14,054 nucleotides of DNA from NCBI GenBank assembly GCA_947624465.1, contig CANQKJ010000023.1, positions 1-14,054 of the forward strand, given 5' to 3'. The notes beneath the pieces were generated by a model. The model did no database searches. It was not told where the DNA came from and saw nothing but the letters and a program-made list of their open reading frames with translations. A program made the translations under genes and the position numbers. Below are positions 1 through 8,855 of the stretch, piece by piece (the first letter of the stretch is position 1; each line of letters begins with the position of its first letter). The DNA is from an uncultured Oscillospiraceae bacterium (GTDB lineage Bacteria > Bacillota > Clostridia > Oscillospirales > Oscillospiraceae).

Positions 1-1680
1 GGCCGGTACGTCATCGCCTACAACGGCGAGATCTACAACTACCGGGAGTTGCGGGAGGAGCTGAAGGCGGCGGGCGTCCCCTTCTCCACCAACTGCGACA
101 CCGAGGTCATCCTGATGGGCTACGCCCACTGGGGCGTGGAGGTCACCCGGAAGCTCCGGGGGATGTTCGCCTTCGTCATCTGGGACAAGGAGCGGCGGGA
201 GCTGTTCGGCGCCCGGGACCCCTTCGGCATCAAGCCCTTCTACTACGCCCCCATGGGGGACTATTTCTTCTTCGGCTCCGAGTGCAAGAGCTTTCTCCCC
301 CACCCCGGCTTCAAAAAGGAGCTGAACCCCGACGCGCTGAAGCTCTACCTGACCTTCCAATACTCCGCCCTGAACGAGTCCTTTTTCAAGGGGGTCTACC
401 GGCTGCTGCCGGGGCACTACTTCCTCCACCGGGACGGAATCACCGAGTTCTACTCCTACACCCAGCTCACCTTCGACCCGGAGAATATGCCGCTGGCGGA
501 GCGCACCAAGCAGATCCGGGAGGTGGTCACAGAGTCGGTGGAGGCCCATCAGATCAGCGACGTGGAGGTGGGCGCGTTCCTGTCCGGCGGCATCGACTCC
601 AGCGTCATCACCGCCCTGTCAAGGCCTGACAAGACCTACTCCGTGGGCTTTGAGCGGGAGGGCTTCAACGAGACCCACGAGGCCCAGGCCCTCTGCAAGG
701 AGCTGGGGCTGAAAAACTACTCCAAGCTCATCACCGCCCAGGAGTTCTTCGATATCCTCCCCGCCATCCAGTATTTCGCCGACGAGCCCAACGCCAACCT
801 GTCCACCGTGCCGCTGTACTTCCTGTCCCGGCTGGCCGCCCAGGACGTGAAGGTGGTCCTCTCCGGCGAGGGGGCGGACGAGCTGTTCGCGGGCTACGAG
901 ACCTACCACACCACCCGGCTGTACCGGGCGTACCGCAAGCTGCCTCAGCCTCTCCGCAGCGCGGCGGCGGCGGTGGCGGGCAAGCTGCCCAGGTTCCACG
1001 GCCAGGGCTTCCTCACCAAGGGGGCCAAGGACATCCGGGACGTGTTCGTGGGCCAGGCCTTCATCTTCGACAACGACGAGGCGGAGCGGGTGCTGGCCCC
1101 CCGATACCGCTCCCCCCTCACCTGGAAAGACGTGACCGGCCCCTACTTCGACGCCATCCCCGACGCCGACGATCTGGTCAAGATGCAGTACCTGGACCTG
1201 CACCTGTGGCAGCCCCTGGACATCCTCCGCAAGGCGGACCGGATGACCATGGCCAACGCCCTGGAGCTGCGGGTGCCCTATCTGGACCGGGAGGTGTGGT
1301 CCGTGGCCCGGGCCATCCCCAGCAAGCAGAAGATGCGGGGCAAGATGGTCACCAAGTACCCCCTCCGCATGGCCGCCGTCCCCCTCCTGCCCGACGACTG
1401 GATCAACCGGCCCAAGGCGGGCTTCCTGGTGCCCTTCATCGCCTGGCCCCGGGACGAGAAATACTACAACTGGGCCAGGGAGATCATCAGCCGGGAGTAT
1501 GTGTCCGAGTTCTTCGACCGGGACTATCTGCTGGACCTGCTGGAGCGCCATTACTCCGGCAAAGAAAAGACCCACCGGAAGCTGTATACCGTGCTGTCCT
1601 TCCTGATCTGGTATCAGGTGTATTTCCCGGAAAAGTGCGGGGCGCAGCCCTTCGTGCCCCCCGAGCCTCCCAGGCGCTGA
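1..1680 (+). CDS. asnB: Asparagine synthetase (glutamine-hydrolysing), 5' end cut off
   Basis: Cytosolic enzyme that makes asparagine from aspartate, ATP and glutamine-derived ammonia. The reading frame is open from base 1, so the start and the catalytic N-terminal Cys of the class II glutaminase domain lie outside the window; 559 codons are visible and roughly 50-60 residues appear to be missing compared with the usual length of about 610. The glutaminase half shows YNGEIYN near the start and GARDPFGIKP further on. The synthetase half carries the ATP pyrophosphatase loop SGGIDSS (bases 583-603), then SGEGADELFAGY and the RKADRMTMANALELRVPYLD block typical of AsnB. It ends in TGA just before a strong hairpin and is convergent with the PadR operon. 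A related amidotransferase subfamily is possible, but the whole pattern fits AsnB. The identification is confident; the family role is from known homologues. Confidence 0.95.
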   Translation, partial: GRYVIAYNGEIYNYRELREELKAAGVPFSTNCDTEVILMGYAHWGVEVTRKLRGMFAFVIWDKERRELFGARDPFGIKPFYYAPMGDYFFFGSECKSFLPHPGFKKELNPDALKLYLTFQYSALNESFFKGVYRLLPGHYFLHRDGITEFYSYTQLTFDPENMPLAERTKQIREVVTESVEAHQISDVEVGAFLSGGIDSSVITALSRPDKTYSVGFEREGFNETHEAQALCKELGLKNYSKLITAQEFFDILPAIQYFADEPNANLSTVPLYFLSRLAAQDVKVVLSGEGADELFAGYETYHTTRLYRAYRKLPQPLRSAAAAVAGKLPRFHGQGFLTKGAKDIRDVFVGQAFIFDNDEAERVLAPRYRSPLTWKDVTGPYFDAIPDADDLVKMQYLDLHLWQPLDILRKADRMTMANALELRVPYLDREVWSVARAIPSKQKMRGKMVTKYPLRMAAVPLLPDDWINRPKAGFLVPFIAWPRDEKYYNWAREIISREYVSEFFDRDYLLDLLERHYSGKEKTHRKLYTVLSFLIWYQVYFPEKCGAQPFVPPEPPRR

Positions 1681-1705
1681 GGCGCGGTTTCCCTGCCGGG
1701 ATGAA

Positions 1706-1743
1706 AAGCGGCGGCGTGATACTTCGGTATCACGCCGCCGCTT
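1706..1743. terminator. Bidirectional hairpin terminator between asnB and the PadR operon
   Basis: A perfect inverted repeat with 16-base arms (1706-1721 and 1728-1743) encloses CTTCGG, so the stem is 17 bp with a very stable UUCG tetraloop. On the minus strand the stem is followed by CTTTTC, a short T run. On the plus strand the tail is only CCGCTTTG. It lies 25 bases after the asnB stop and 11 bases after the PadR stop, so it most likely ends both converging transcripts. Confidence 0.85.
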
Positions 1744-1754
1744 CCGCTTTGCCG

Positions 1755-2099
1755 TCACGCGGGGGACGGGAACTCCCCGTAGACCACGCCGTTGACCCCT
1801 TCGGAGAAGGCCCGCCACTCCGCCTTCTTCTCGTCCAGCAGGCGCAGGCCCCTGCCTGTCAGGTGATAATACCTGCGGGGGCGCCCGCCGGGGGTGGTCT
1901 GTGTGTAGGAGCGCACCGCCCCCTCCTTCTCCAACGCGTGGAGGACGGGGTACAGGGTGCCCTCCTTCATCTCAAAGGTCTTATCGCTCCGCCGCTCCAG
2001 CTCGGCGATCATCTGGTAGCCGTACATATCCCCCGTCTTCAGCAGGGAGAGCGCCAGCAGCCCGGTGCTGCCCGACAGCAGACTCTTGTCGATCTTCAT
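1755..2099 (-). CDS. PadR-family winged-helix transcriptional repressor
   Basis: A 114-residue DNA-binding regulator. The PadR winged helix covers about residues 8-85: SGSTGLLALSLL, MYGYQMIAELE (residues 25-35), then the recognition-helix and wing region KEGTLYPVLHALEKEG (45-60) and GRPRRYYHLTGRG (72-84). Its short C-terminus fits the small PadR subfamily that dimerises through one C-terminal helix. Its ATG overlaps the stop of the preceding membrane-protein gene by 4 bases, so it is translationally coupled as the third and last gene of the minus-strand operon. PadR proteins of this type usually repress their own operon; the 18-bp palindrome on the operon promoter at 3652-3669 is the likely target. 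The inducer is not evident. Confidence 0.93.
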   Translation of the reverse strand: MKIDKSLLSGSTGLLALSLLKTGDMYGYQMIAELERRSDKTFEMKEGTLYPVLHALEKEGAVRSYTQTTPGGRPRRYYHLTGRGLRLLDEKKAEWRAFSEGVNGVVYGEFPSPA

Positions 2100-2857
2100 T
2101 CGGTCCAGCCTCCTCCGTATTCCACATTGCCGGAGCGCTCCCCCAGGACCGCTCCGTTTTCGTCCATCAGCCGCACCCGCAGCCAGTAGCCGCTTTTCTC
2201 AAAGACGGCCTCCGGCGGCGTCTCCTCCTCCGTCCGCCCGGCGATGAGCAGGCAGGCGCCGTCCTCCGTCTCCCGGCTTCCCCGGAGGACCGTGCTTCCG
2301 TCTTCGCCCCGGACGGCCAGCTCCGCCTCCACTCTGGCGGCGGGGAGGTCGCTGTACACGACCAGCGGGGCCAGCTCGGGGCCGTCGCCATTGAAGTGGA
2401 TCAAATACAAGTAGGCCGAAACATCCCCCGGTCCGGCGGGAAGAGCGGCGGTGAGGCGATTCAGAAACCCGGATTCGTAGATGTGGAGCCAGCCGGGACT
2501 CCGGCCCAGGAGGAAACGCGCGTCCCGGAACTGGCTGTGGGCAAAGCTCCACTTCGCGGTGGCGTCCTGGTCCCCCCACTCGTCAAGGGTGGGGAATTCG
2601 CCGTCCGCGTCCCAGTATATGGCGTCTTCCATGGACAGGCCGGCCACGATCTCCGAGGGCTGGAGCAGCGCGCTGCGCTCCGCCAGCCGGAACCGCCACT
2701 CCAGAGGCAGGGGGACTCGGCTGATGACGCCGGAATAAAGCAGCCCCGCAAAGAGCAGCGCCGCCAAAAGCACACAGCAGATCAGGTTCCGGGCCAGCTT
2801 CTGTCCCCGGGTCAGCCGCGGGATACGGGCCAGCGGGGCCTTCCGTTTCTCCTTCAT
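2096..2857 (-). CDS. Membrane-anchored protein of unknown function in PadR operon
   Basis: 253 residues, not recognised as a characterised family. A basic N-terminus (MKEKRKAPLARIPRLTRGQK) precedes one hydrophobic segment at about residues 24-46, so this is probably a single-pass protein with its large C-terminal part outside the cell. The outer part looks beta-rich and has no Cys cluster or evident catalytic motif. It contains a stretch reading YLYLIHFNG and an acidic AELAVRGEDG region. The gene overlaps the upstream HAAS-like gene by 4 bases (ATGA at 2854-2857) and the PadR gene by 4 bases at its end, so all three are made together. The start is fixed by that overlap. By context it may be the partner of the upstream membrane protein; this is inference. 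Confidence 0.8.
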   Translation of the reverse strand: MKEKRKAPLARIPRLTRGQKLARNLICCVLLAALLFAGLLYSGVISRVPLPLEWRFRLAERSALLQPSEIVAGLSMEDAIYWDADGEFPTLDEWGDQDATAKWSFAHSQFRDARFLLGRSPGWLHIYESGFLNRLTAALPAGPGDVSAYLYLIHFNGDGPELAPLVVYSDLPAARVEAELAVRGEDGSTVLRGSRETEDGACLLIAGRTEEETPPEAVFEKSGYWLRVRLMDENGAVLGERSGNVEYGGGWTE

Positions 2858-3630
2858 GCGCCCGCCTCCTCCATGTCGATGCGGAGGGTGAACCGATGGC
2901 CGCCCCGGTCGTAGCTCACCTCATACCACCGGGCGGTGGCGCTGTCCCTGGGGACCCGGAAACTGATCCAGCCGAACTCGGAACAGGGGTCCCACATGGT
3001 ATCGCACCAGCCCATGTTCGCGGCCGCCCACCGGCGGCCCTGATCGTCGGTGATCCGCAGGGCGCTGTAGACGCTGCGCATATCCAGTTCCGGGGTGAAC
3101 AGGGCGTGCTCCGATTCCAGCCGGAGATAGATGAAGTCGGTCTCCTCGCCCTCCCACCGCCACCGGGCGGCGGCCGGGAGCCGCAGGGTGTAGTCCCCGC
3201 AGACCGCCTCGCCGTTCCCCTCCGCCAGCAGGAGGCGCTTTCTGTACTGGTAATCCGTCTCCTCGAACGCCCAAGCGGCCCGCCGGATTTCCTGATCGTC
3301 CAGGACGGCGTCGAACGGGACGATCAGGACGGCGGCCAGCGCCAGCCCCGCCGCCAGCAGGATCACCAGCACCTTGGACAGCAGCCACGCCCAGCCCAGC
3401 AGGGGGGAGTGGAGCCTGTTCAGCGCCCGGCCCACCTGGTCCGCGTCCCCCATGGCGGCCACGGTCCTCGCGGCGGCGGCCCCCTCGTCCAGCCCGCCGG
3501 CGGTGAGGGCCTCGTACCGGTCCTCCATGTGGTTTTGCAGCTCCGCCCGGACGCCGGCCCGGTCAGGCAGAAAGCGGACGTGTCTTGCCGCCCGGTCCGC
3601 CCAGGCGTACAGCTCGGTTTTGCCGGACAC
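2854..3630 (-). CDS. Membrane protein with HAAS/DUF1700-like N-terminal domain
   Basis: 258 residues, first gene of the PadR operon. Residues 1-75 form a helical domain (WADRAARHVRFLPDRAGVRAELQNHMEDRYEALTAGGLDEGAA..., then TVAAMGDADQVGRALNRLH) matching the pattern of HAAS/DUF1700 or permease-prefix domains that commonly accompany PadR regulators. One or two hydrophobic helices follow at about residues 79-105. The remaining 150 residues are probably extracytoplasmic and have no motif I recognise. The start is GTG at 3628-3630, with AAGGGGG placed 7 bases upstream; no better ATG is present in frame. In known systems such proteins are the co-transcribed membrane partners of PadR; the exact function is unknown. 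Confidence 0.82.
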   Translation of the reverse strand: MSGKTELYAWADRAARHVRFLPDRAGVRAELQNHMEDRYEALTAGGLDEGAAAARTVAAMGDADQVGRALNRLHSPLLGWAWLLSKVLVILLAAGLALAAVLIVPFDAVLDDQEIRRAAWAFEETDYQYRKRLLLAEGNGEAVCGDYTLRLPAAARWRWEGEETDFIYLRLESEHALFTPELDMRSVYSALRITDDQGRRWAAANMGWCDTMWDPCSEFGWISFRVPRDSATARWYEVSYDRGGHRFTLRIDMEEAGA

Positions 3631-3651
3631 GATACCGCCCCCTTACCTCGA

Positions 3652-3669
3652 TATTCTATGTATAGAATA
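3652..3669. promoter_or_regulatory. 18-bp palindrome, probable PadR operator
   Basis: TATTCTAT-GT-ATAGAATA is a perfect inverted repeat of 8-base arms around a 2-base centre. It covers the -10 box and predicted start site of the PadR operon promoter, so a bound dimer would block RNA polymerase. PadR proteins bind AT-rich inverted repeats as dimers, and the regulator gene is in this operon, so autorepression is the simplest reading. Binding itself is inferred. Confidence 0.68.
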
Positions 3670-3692
3670 CCTCGAACTTCGATGGTTGTCAA
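3664..3692 (-). promoter_or_regulatory. Sigma-A promoter of the PadR operon
   Basis: Read on the minus strand, a perfect -35 box TTGACA (3692 to 3687) is followed after exactly 17 bases by TATTCT (3669 to 3664), a 4/6 match to the -10 consensus. Transcription would start near 3657, about 27 bases before the GTG start of the first gene. Confidence 0.72.
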
Positions 3693-3753
3693 GAGGGATT
3701 TTGGGCAGTTCGGTATTTTTGTCGGAAAACGCCGCCCGTTCATAAATCTGCTA

Positions 3754-3782
3754 TTGAAAAAACCGCGCCGTTTTTATATAAT
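3754..3782 (+). promoter_or_regulatory. Sigma-A promoter of the activase/dehydratase-like operon
   Basis: TTGAAA (3754-3759), a 17-base spacer, and a perfect TATAAT (3777-3782). Predicted transcription start is about 3789, giving a leader of about 80 bases before the ATG at 3868. It diverges from the PadR operon promoter, with about 62 bases between the two -35 boxes. No other strong promoter was seen in this gap. Confidence 0.78.
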
Positions 3783-3790
3783 AGCTTTTA

Positions 3791-3842
3791 ACGTGGGCGG
3801 AAATCGCCCCGTTCAGGCGTGTTTTTCCGGGCCGTACGGCCC
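3791..3842 (+). promoter_or_regulatory. Structured leader: hairpin plus 14-bp palindrome
   Basis: Just after the predicted start site, ACG(T)GGGCG and CGCCCCGT can form an 8-bp stem with one bulged T and a GAAAT loop (3791-3812). A TTTTT run (3822-3826) and then the perfect palindrome GGGCCGTACGGCCC (3829-3842) follow. The T run is 9 bases past the first stem, so this is not a good intrinsic terminator. The palindrome lies 25 bases before the start codon and could be an operator or a second RNA structure. I do not recognise a riboswitch class. Confidence 0.4.
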
Positions 3843-3867
3843 ATGGATATTGAGTGAGGTGCGTCCC

Positions 3868-6805
3868 ATGAGTTTGCGCGTCGGCATCGACATCGGCTCC
3901 ACCACCGTCAAGGTGGTGGTGCTGGACGAGGACAACAGGCTGCTGTTCCGCTCCTACGAGCGGCACTATTCCAAGGCCAGGGAGCGGGCCTGCGAGACCC
4001 TGCGCTCCATTGAGGATATGCTGAAAGGCAAGGACGTGCGGCTGGTCATCACCGGCTCCGCCGGCCTGGGGGTGGCCAAGGCCGCCGGACTGGACTTCGT
4101 CCAGGAGGTGTACGCCACCGCCGCCGCCGTCAACCAGTTCATCCCCGACACCGACGCCGTCATCGAGCTGGGCGGCGAGGATGCCAAGATCATCTTCTTC
4201 GGCGGGGCGCTGGAGGAGCGGATGAACGGCTCCTGCGCCGGGGGCACCGGGGCCTTCATCGACCAGATGGCCACCCTGATGAACGTGACCGTGAACGAGC
4301 TGGACGAACTGTCCCTCAAGCATGAAAAAATATACCCCATCGCCTCCCGGTGCGGCGTGTTCGCCAAGAGCGACATCCAGCCCATCCTGAACCAGGGCGG
4401 GCGCAAGGAGGACGTGGCCGCCTCCATCTTCCAGGCGGTGGTGGATCAGACGGTGGCCGGCCTGACCCAGGGCCGGGAGCTGAAGGGCAAGATCGTGTTT
4501 TTGGGCGGGCCGCTGCACTTCCTCATGGGCCTCAGGGAGCGGTTCGTGGAGACCCTCCAGCTGGACGAGGCCCACGCCGTCTTCCCGGAGGACGGGGACT
4601 GCTTCGCCGCCATCGGCGCGGCCCTCTGCTCCTCCGACTACCCCGCCAGGCCCTTCAATGAGCTGTTCCGGCTGCTGGAGGAGAGCCGGGGGGCCACCTC
4701 GGTGGTGGACACCATGCCCCCCCTGTTCGCCAGCCGGGAGGAATACGACGCGTTCACCGCCCGGCACAACTCCTCCACCCCGCCCAAGGCGGATATCAAT
4801 ACTTACACCGGCGACGCGTATTTGGGCATCGACGCCGGCTCCACCACCACCAAGATGGCCCTCATCGCCCCCGACGGCGGACTGCTCTACACCTACTACC
4901 ACTCCAACCAGGGCAACCCGGTGGCCATCGTGCTGGACCAGCTGAAGACCATCTACGGCCTCTGCGGGGACCGGATCGTCATTAAGGGCTCCGCCGTCAC
5001 CGGCTACGGCGAGGACCTGATCAAGAACGCCTTCTCCTGCGATTTGGGACTGGTGGAGACGGTGGCACACTACCGGGCGGCCGCCCACTTCAACCCCGAC
5101 GTGGACTTCATCATCGACATCGGCGGCCAGGACATGAAGTGCTTTAAGATCCGGAACGGCGCGGTGGACTCCATCATGCTCAACGAGGCCTGCTCCTCCG
5201 GCTGCGGCTCCTTTATCGAGACCTTCGCGAAAGCTCTGGGGTACGATATCGCCGACTTCGCCAAACTGGGCCTGTTCACCAAAAAGCCGGTGAACCTGGG
5301 ATCCCGCTGCACGGTCTTTATGAACTCCAGCGTGAAGCAGGCCCAGAAGGACGGCGCCTCCGTGGAGGATATCAGCGCGGGGCTGTCCATCTCCATCGTG
5401 AAGAACGCCATCTACAAGGTCATCCGGGCCGCCAACGCCGACGATCTGGGCAGGCACATCGTGGTCCAGGGGGGCACCTTCTACAACGACGCGGTGCTCC
5501 GCGCCTTCGAGCAGGAGCTGGGACGGGAGGTCACCCGGCCCACCATCGCCGGCATCATGGGGGCCTTCGGGGCGGCGCTGTGCGCCAGGAACCTTCATCT
5601 GGAGAAGTCCTCCCTGTTAAGTTTAGACGCCTTACAGTCCTTCACCCACACGGCGCGGCCCGTCACCTGCAATCTCTGCACCAACCACTGCTCTCTCACC
5701 GTCAACACCTTCGACGGCGGGCGGCGGTTCATCTCCGGCAACCGCTGCTCCCGGCCTTTGGGCAAGGAGAGGATCGAGCTGCCCAATCTGTACCGCTACA
5801 AGTACAGGAAGCTCCGCGCCCTGGAGGGCAAGGGGAAGGGCGACGGCTCCCGGGGCCGCATCGGCATCCCCTTCGGGCTCAATATGTATGAGAACCTGCC
5901 CTTCTGGTTCGAGCTGTTCACCCGGCTGAACTTCGAGGTGGTCCTCTCCCCCGAGTCCTCCCGGAAGCTGTACATCAAGGGCCAGCGCACCATCCCGTCG
6001 GACACGGTGTGCTACCCCGCCAAGCTGCTCCACGGCCACGTGGAGGCCCTGGTGGAGGCGGGAGTGGACGCCATTTTCTACCCCTGTATGTCCTACAACT
6101 TCAACGAGAGGATCTCCGACAACCACTACAACTGCCCGGTGGTGGCCTACTACCCCGAGCTGCTGGCCGCCAACATCCCCGACCTGAAAAAGACGAAATT
6201 CCTCAACCCCTACGCCGGCCTCCACCGGCCCCACGACTACGAGCGCATCGGCTCCCAGTGGTTCGCCGACACCTTCGGCGTCCCCCGGCACGAGGCGAAG
6301 GAGGCCATCCGGGCCGCCTTTGAGGCCTATCACGCCCACGAGGAGGACGTGCGGGCCACGGGCAGGGCCTACATCGAAGAGGCCCGGGCGGCGGGCCGGC
6401 CCATCATCGTGCTGGCGGGCCGGCCCTACCACATCGACCCGGAGATCAACCACGGCATCGACGAGCTGATCGGCTCCTTCGGCTTCTACGTGGTCAGCGA
6501 GGATGCGGTGGCCTACCTGGAGGACTACGCCCCCCGGAAGGTGCTGAACCAGTGGACCTTTCAGGCCCGGATGTACAACGCCGCCCGGTACGTCTGCACC
6601 CAGCCGGATATGCAGCTCATCCAGCTGGTATCCTTCGGCTGCGGCACCGACGCCATCACCGGCGACGAGGTCCGCTCCATCCTGGAGAGCGGCGGCAAGC
6701 TCTACACCCAGTTGAAAATCGACGACATCAGCAATCTGGGCGCCGTCAGGATCAGGGTGCGCTCCCTGATGGCCGCCATGGAGGAGCGGGGAAAGGAACA
6801 AGACA

Positions 6806-6813
<8 letters not shown>
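3868..6813 (+). CDS. Double BadF/HgdC-type activase fused to DUF2229 domain
   Basis: 981-residue cytosolic iron-sulfur ATPase. Two ASKHA activase domains lie in tandem. The first (about 4-270) has GIDIGSTTVK and cysteines 123 (NGSCAGGTGAF) and 162 (SRCGVFAKSD). The second (about 318-580) has GIDAGSTTTK and cysteines 442 (NEACSSGCGSF) and 481 (GSRCTVF). Both pairs are 39 residues apart, the spacing of the [4Fe-4S] ligands I recall in HgdC. A four-Cys site follows (601, 604, 608, 627), then a DUF2229/COG3580-type domain with cysteines 715, 740, 756, 910 and 925. HgdC-type activases use ATP to drive low-potential electrons into a dehydratase or double-cubane-cluster protein; the substrate here is unknown. 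The ATG at 3868 has GAGGT 7 bases upstream and begins where homologues begin. The open frame extends far upstream, but that part runs antisense through the PadR operon and crosses the promoter. It overlaps the next gene by 8 bases. Confidence 0.9.
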
Positions 6814-8107
<1,294 letters not shown>

Positions 8108-8133
8108 ACACATCTGATAAAGGAGAGATCGCC

Positions 8134-8583
8134 ATGAAACTGGCAGAGGCATTGCAGGAGCGGGCCGACCTGAACCGGAAGGTCCAGCAGCTCAGGAGCC
8201 GCCTGATGGACAACGCCCTGGTGCAGGAGGGGGAGAAGACCGCCGAGGACCCCGCCGCCCTGCTGAAGGACTACGAGAACGCCCTGGCCGCCCTGGAGGA
8301 CATCACGGCAAAGATCAACCTGGCCAACTGCAGGACCCAGGTGGAGGGCAGGACCCTCACCGAACTCATCGCCAAGCGGGACGCCCTGACCCAGCAGGCG
8401 GGCACCCTCCGGGACCTGGCCCAGACCGCCAGCCGCACCTATCAGCGGGCCACCCGCAGCGAAATCAAGATCATGAGCGCCGTGGACGTCCAGGCCCTAC
8501 AGAAGAAGGCCGACCAGATCTCCAAACAGCTCCGCCTGCTGGACAACACCATCCAGCAGACCAACTGGACCGTCGATCTGTGA
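8134..8583 (+). CDS. DIP1984-family (septicolysin-like) coiled-coil protein
   Basis: 149 residues, almost entirely charged amphipathic helix. The start MKLAEALQERADLNRKVQQLRSRL and the ending NTIQQTNWTVDL are characteristic of the DIP1984 family, sometimes annotated septicolysin. There is no signal peptide or membrane segment, so it is cytosolic. Length is normal for the family. AAAGGAGAG sits about 6 bases before the ATG, and only 26 bases separate it from the HgdB-like gene, so all three genes are probably one transcript. Its function is unknown; the 'lysin' name should not be taken as evidence of toxicity. I recall, without being able to check, DIP1984 genes turning up near RNA-repair genes and a tRNA-like RNA. 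The structured stretch directly after this gene's stop codon is notable in that light. Confidence 0.88.
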   Translation: MKLAEALQERADLNRKVQQLRSRLMDNALVQEGEKTAEDPAALLKDYENALAALEDITAKINLANCRTQVEGRTLTELIAKRDALTQQAGTLRDLAQTASRTYQRATRSEIKIMSAVDVQALQKKADQISKQLRLLDNTIQQTNWTVDL

Positions 8584-8746
8584 GGACCGGCAGGTCGTTG
8601 GTAGCCTCGGGGGCGTAATGCGACCTCGATCCGGCAAGAGGTGAAACCGCCGGAATAGGTGGAACGCGCAGGGCCGCGCGGGGTTCGAGTCCCCTGTATC
8701 GGGCAGCCCCTATCGGGTACGAGCGCATCGTTACATGGCTTCGGCC
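8584..8746 (+). ncRNA. Candidate tRNA-like structured RNA after the DIP1984 gene
   Basis: No convincing protein is encoded here. The core is GGGG-TTCGAGT-CCCC (8680-8694), a textbook tRNA T-arm loop on a 4-bp stem. Upstream are AGGTCG/CGACCT (8592-8597 with 8621-8626), which closes a loop containing the D-loop-like TTGGTAG (8598-8604); CCGGC/GCCGG (8631-8635 with 8649-8653) with an inner GGT-GAA-ACC; and CGCGC/GCGCG (8665-8669 with 8676-8680). CTCGAT (8625-8630) can pair with ATCGGG (8698-8703), giving an acceptor-like closure. Bases 8649-8669 resemble the D-arm of bacterial tRNA-Leu. No anticodon arm and no proper 7-bp acceptor stem were found, so it is not an ordinary tRNA. A further hairpin lies at 8717-8734, and a small GGC-TTCG-GCC hairpin with TTTATT lies at 8737-8752. 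Some stems exclude one another; boundaries are approximate. Confidence 0.5.
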
Positions 8747-8809
8747 TTTATTCTGTACTACCACGCATTGACCTGAGGCAAGGGCGGGAACGGGGACGCC
8801 TGCCGGTAT

Positions 8810-8831
8810 GCCCCGCCCATACGGGCGGGGC
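8810..8831 (+). terminator. GC-rich hairpin, possible terminator before the GNAT gene
   Basis: GCCCCGCCC and GGGCGGGGC form a perfect 9-bp stem around ATAC, followed by TTCCCTTT. The T tail is broken by Cs, so termination may be weak. It would end read-through from the DIP1984/tRNA-like unit. It could instead sit in the leader of the acetyltransferase mRNA, whose start codon is 25 bases downstream; no convincing separate promoter for that gene was found. Confidence 0.45.
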
Positions 8832-8855
8832 TTCCCTTTGACTGGAGATGATCGG

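Noticed and set aside
2896..3867. Upstream extension of the activase reading frame by 324 codons
   Set aside because: It runs antisense to the PadR-operon membrane protein gene, then through the divergent promoters, and is low-complexity Pro/Gly/Arg-rich; the activase domain begins at 3868 with a proper ribosome site.
8625..8703. Ordinary tRNA gene
   Set aside because: There is a good T-arm, but no 7-bp acceptor stem, no anticodon stem-loop of 5 bp and 7 bases, and no CCA end; reported as tRNA-like only.
8737..8752. Intrinsic terminator GGC-TTCG-GCC with TTTATT
   Set aside because: Only a 3-bp stem; too weak to call as a terminator on its own, so mentioned only within the RNA candidate.
8808..8855. 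Earlier ATG start for the GNAT acetyltransferase
   Set aside because: It would translate a GC-rich hairpin, lacks a ribosome site, and adds residues before the normal GNAT start.
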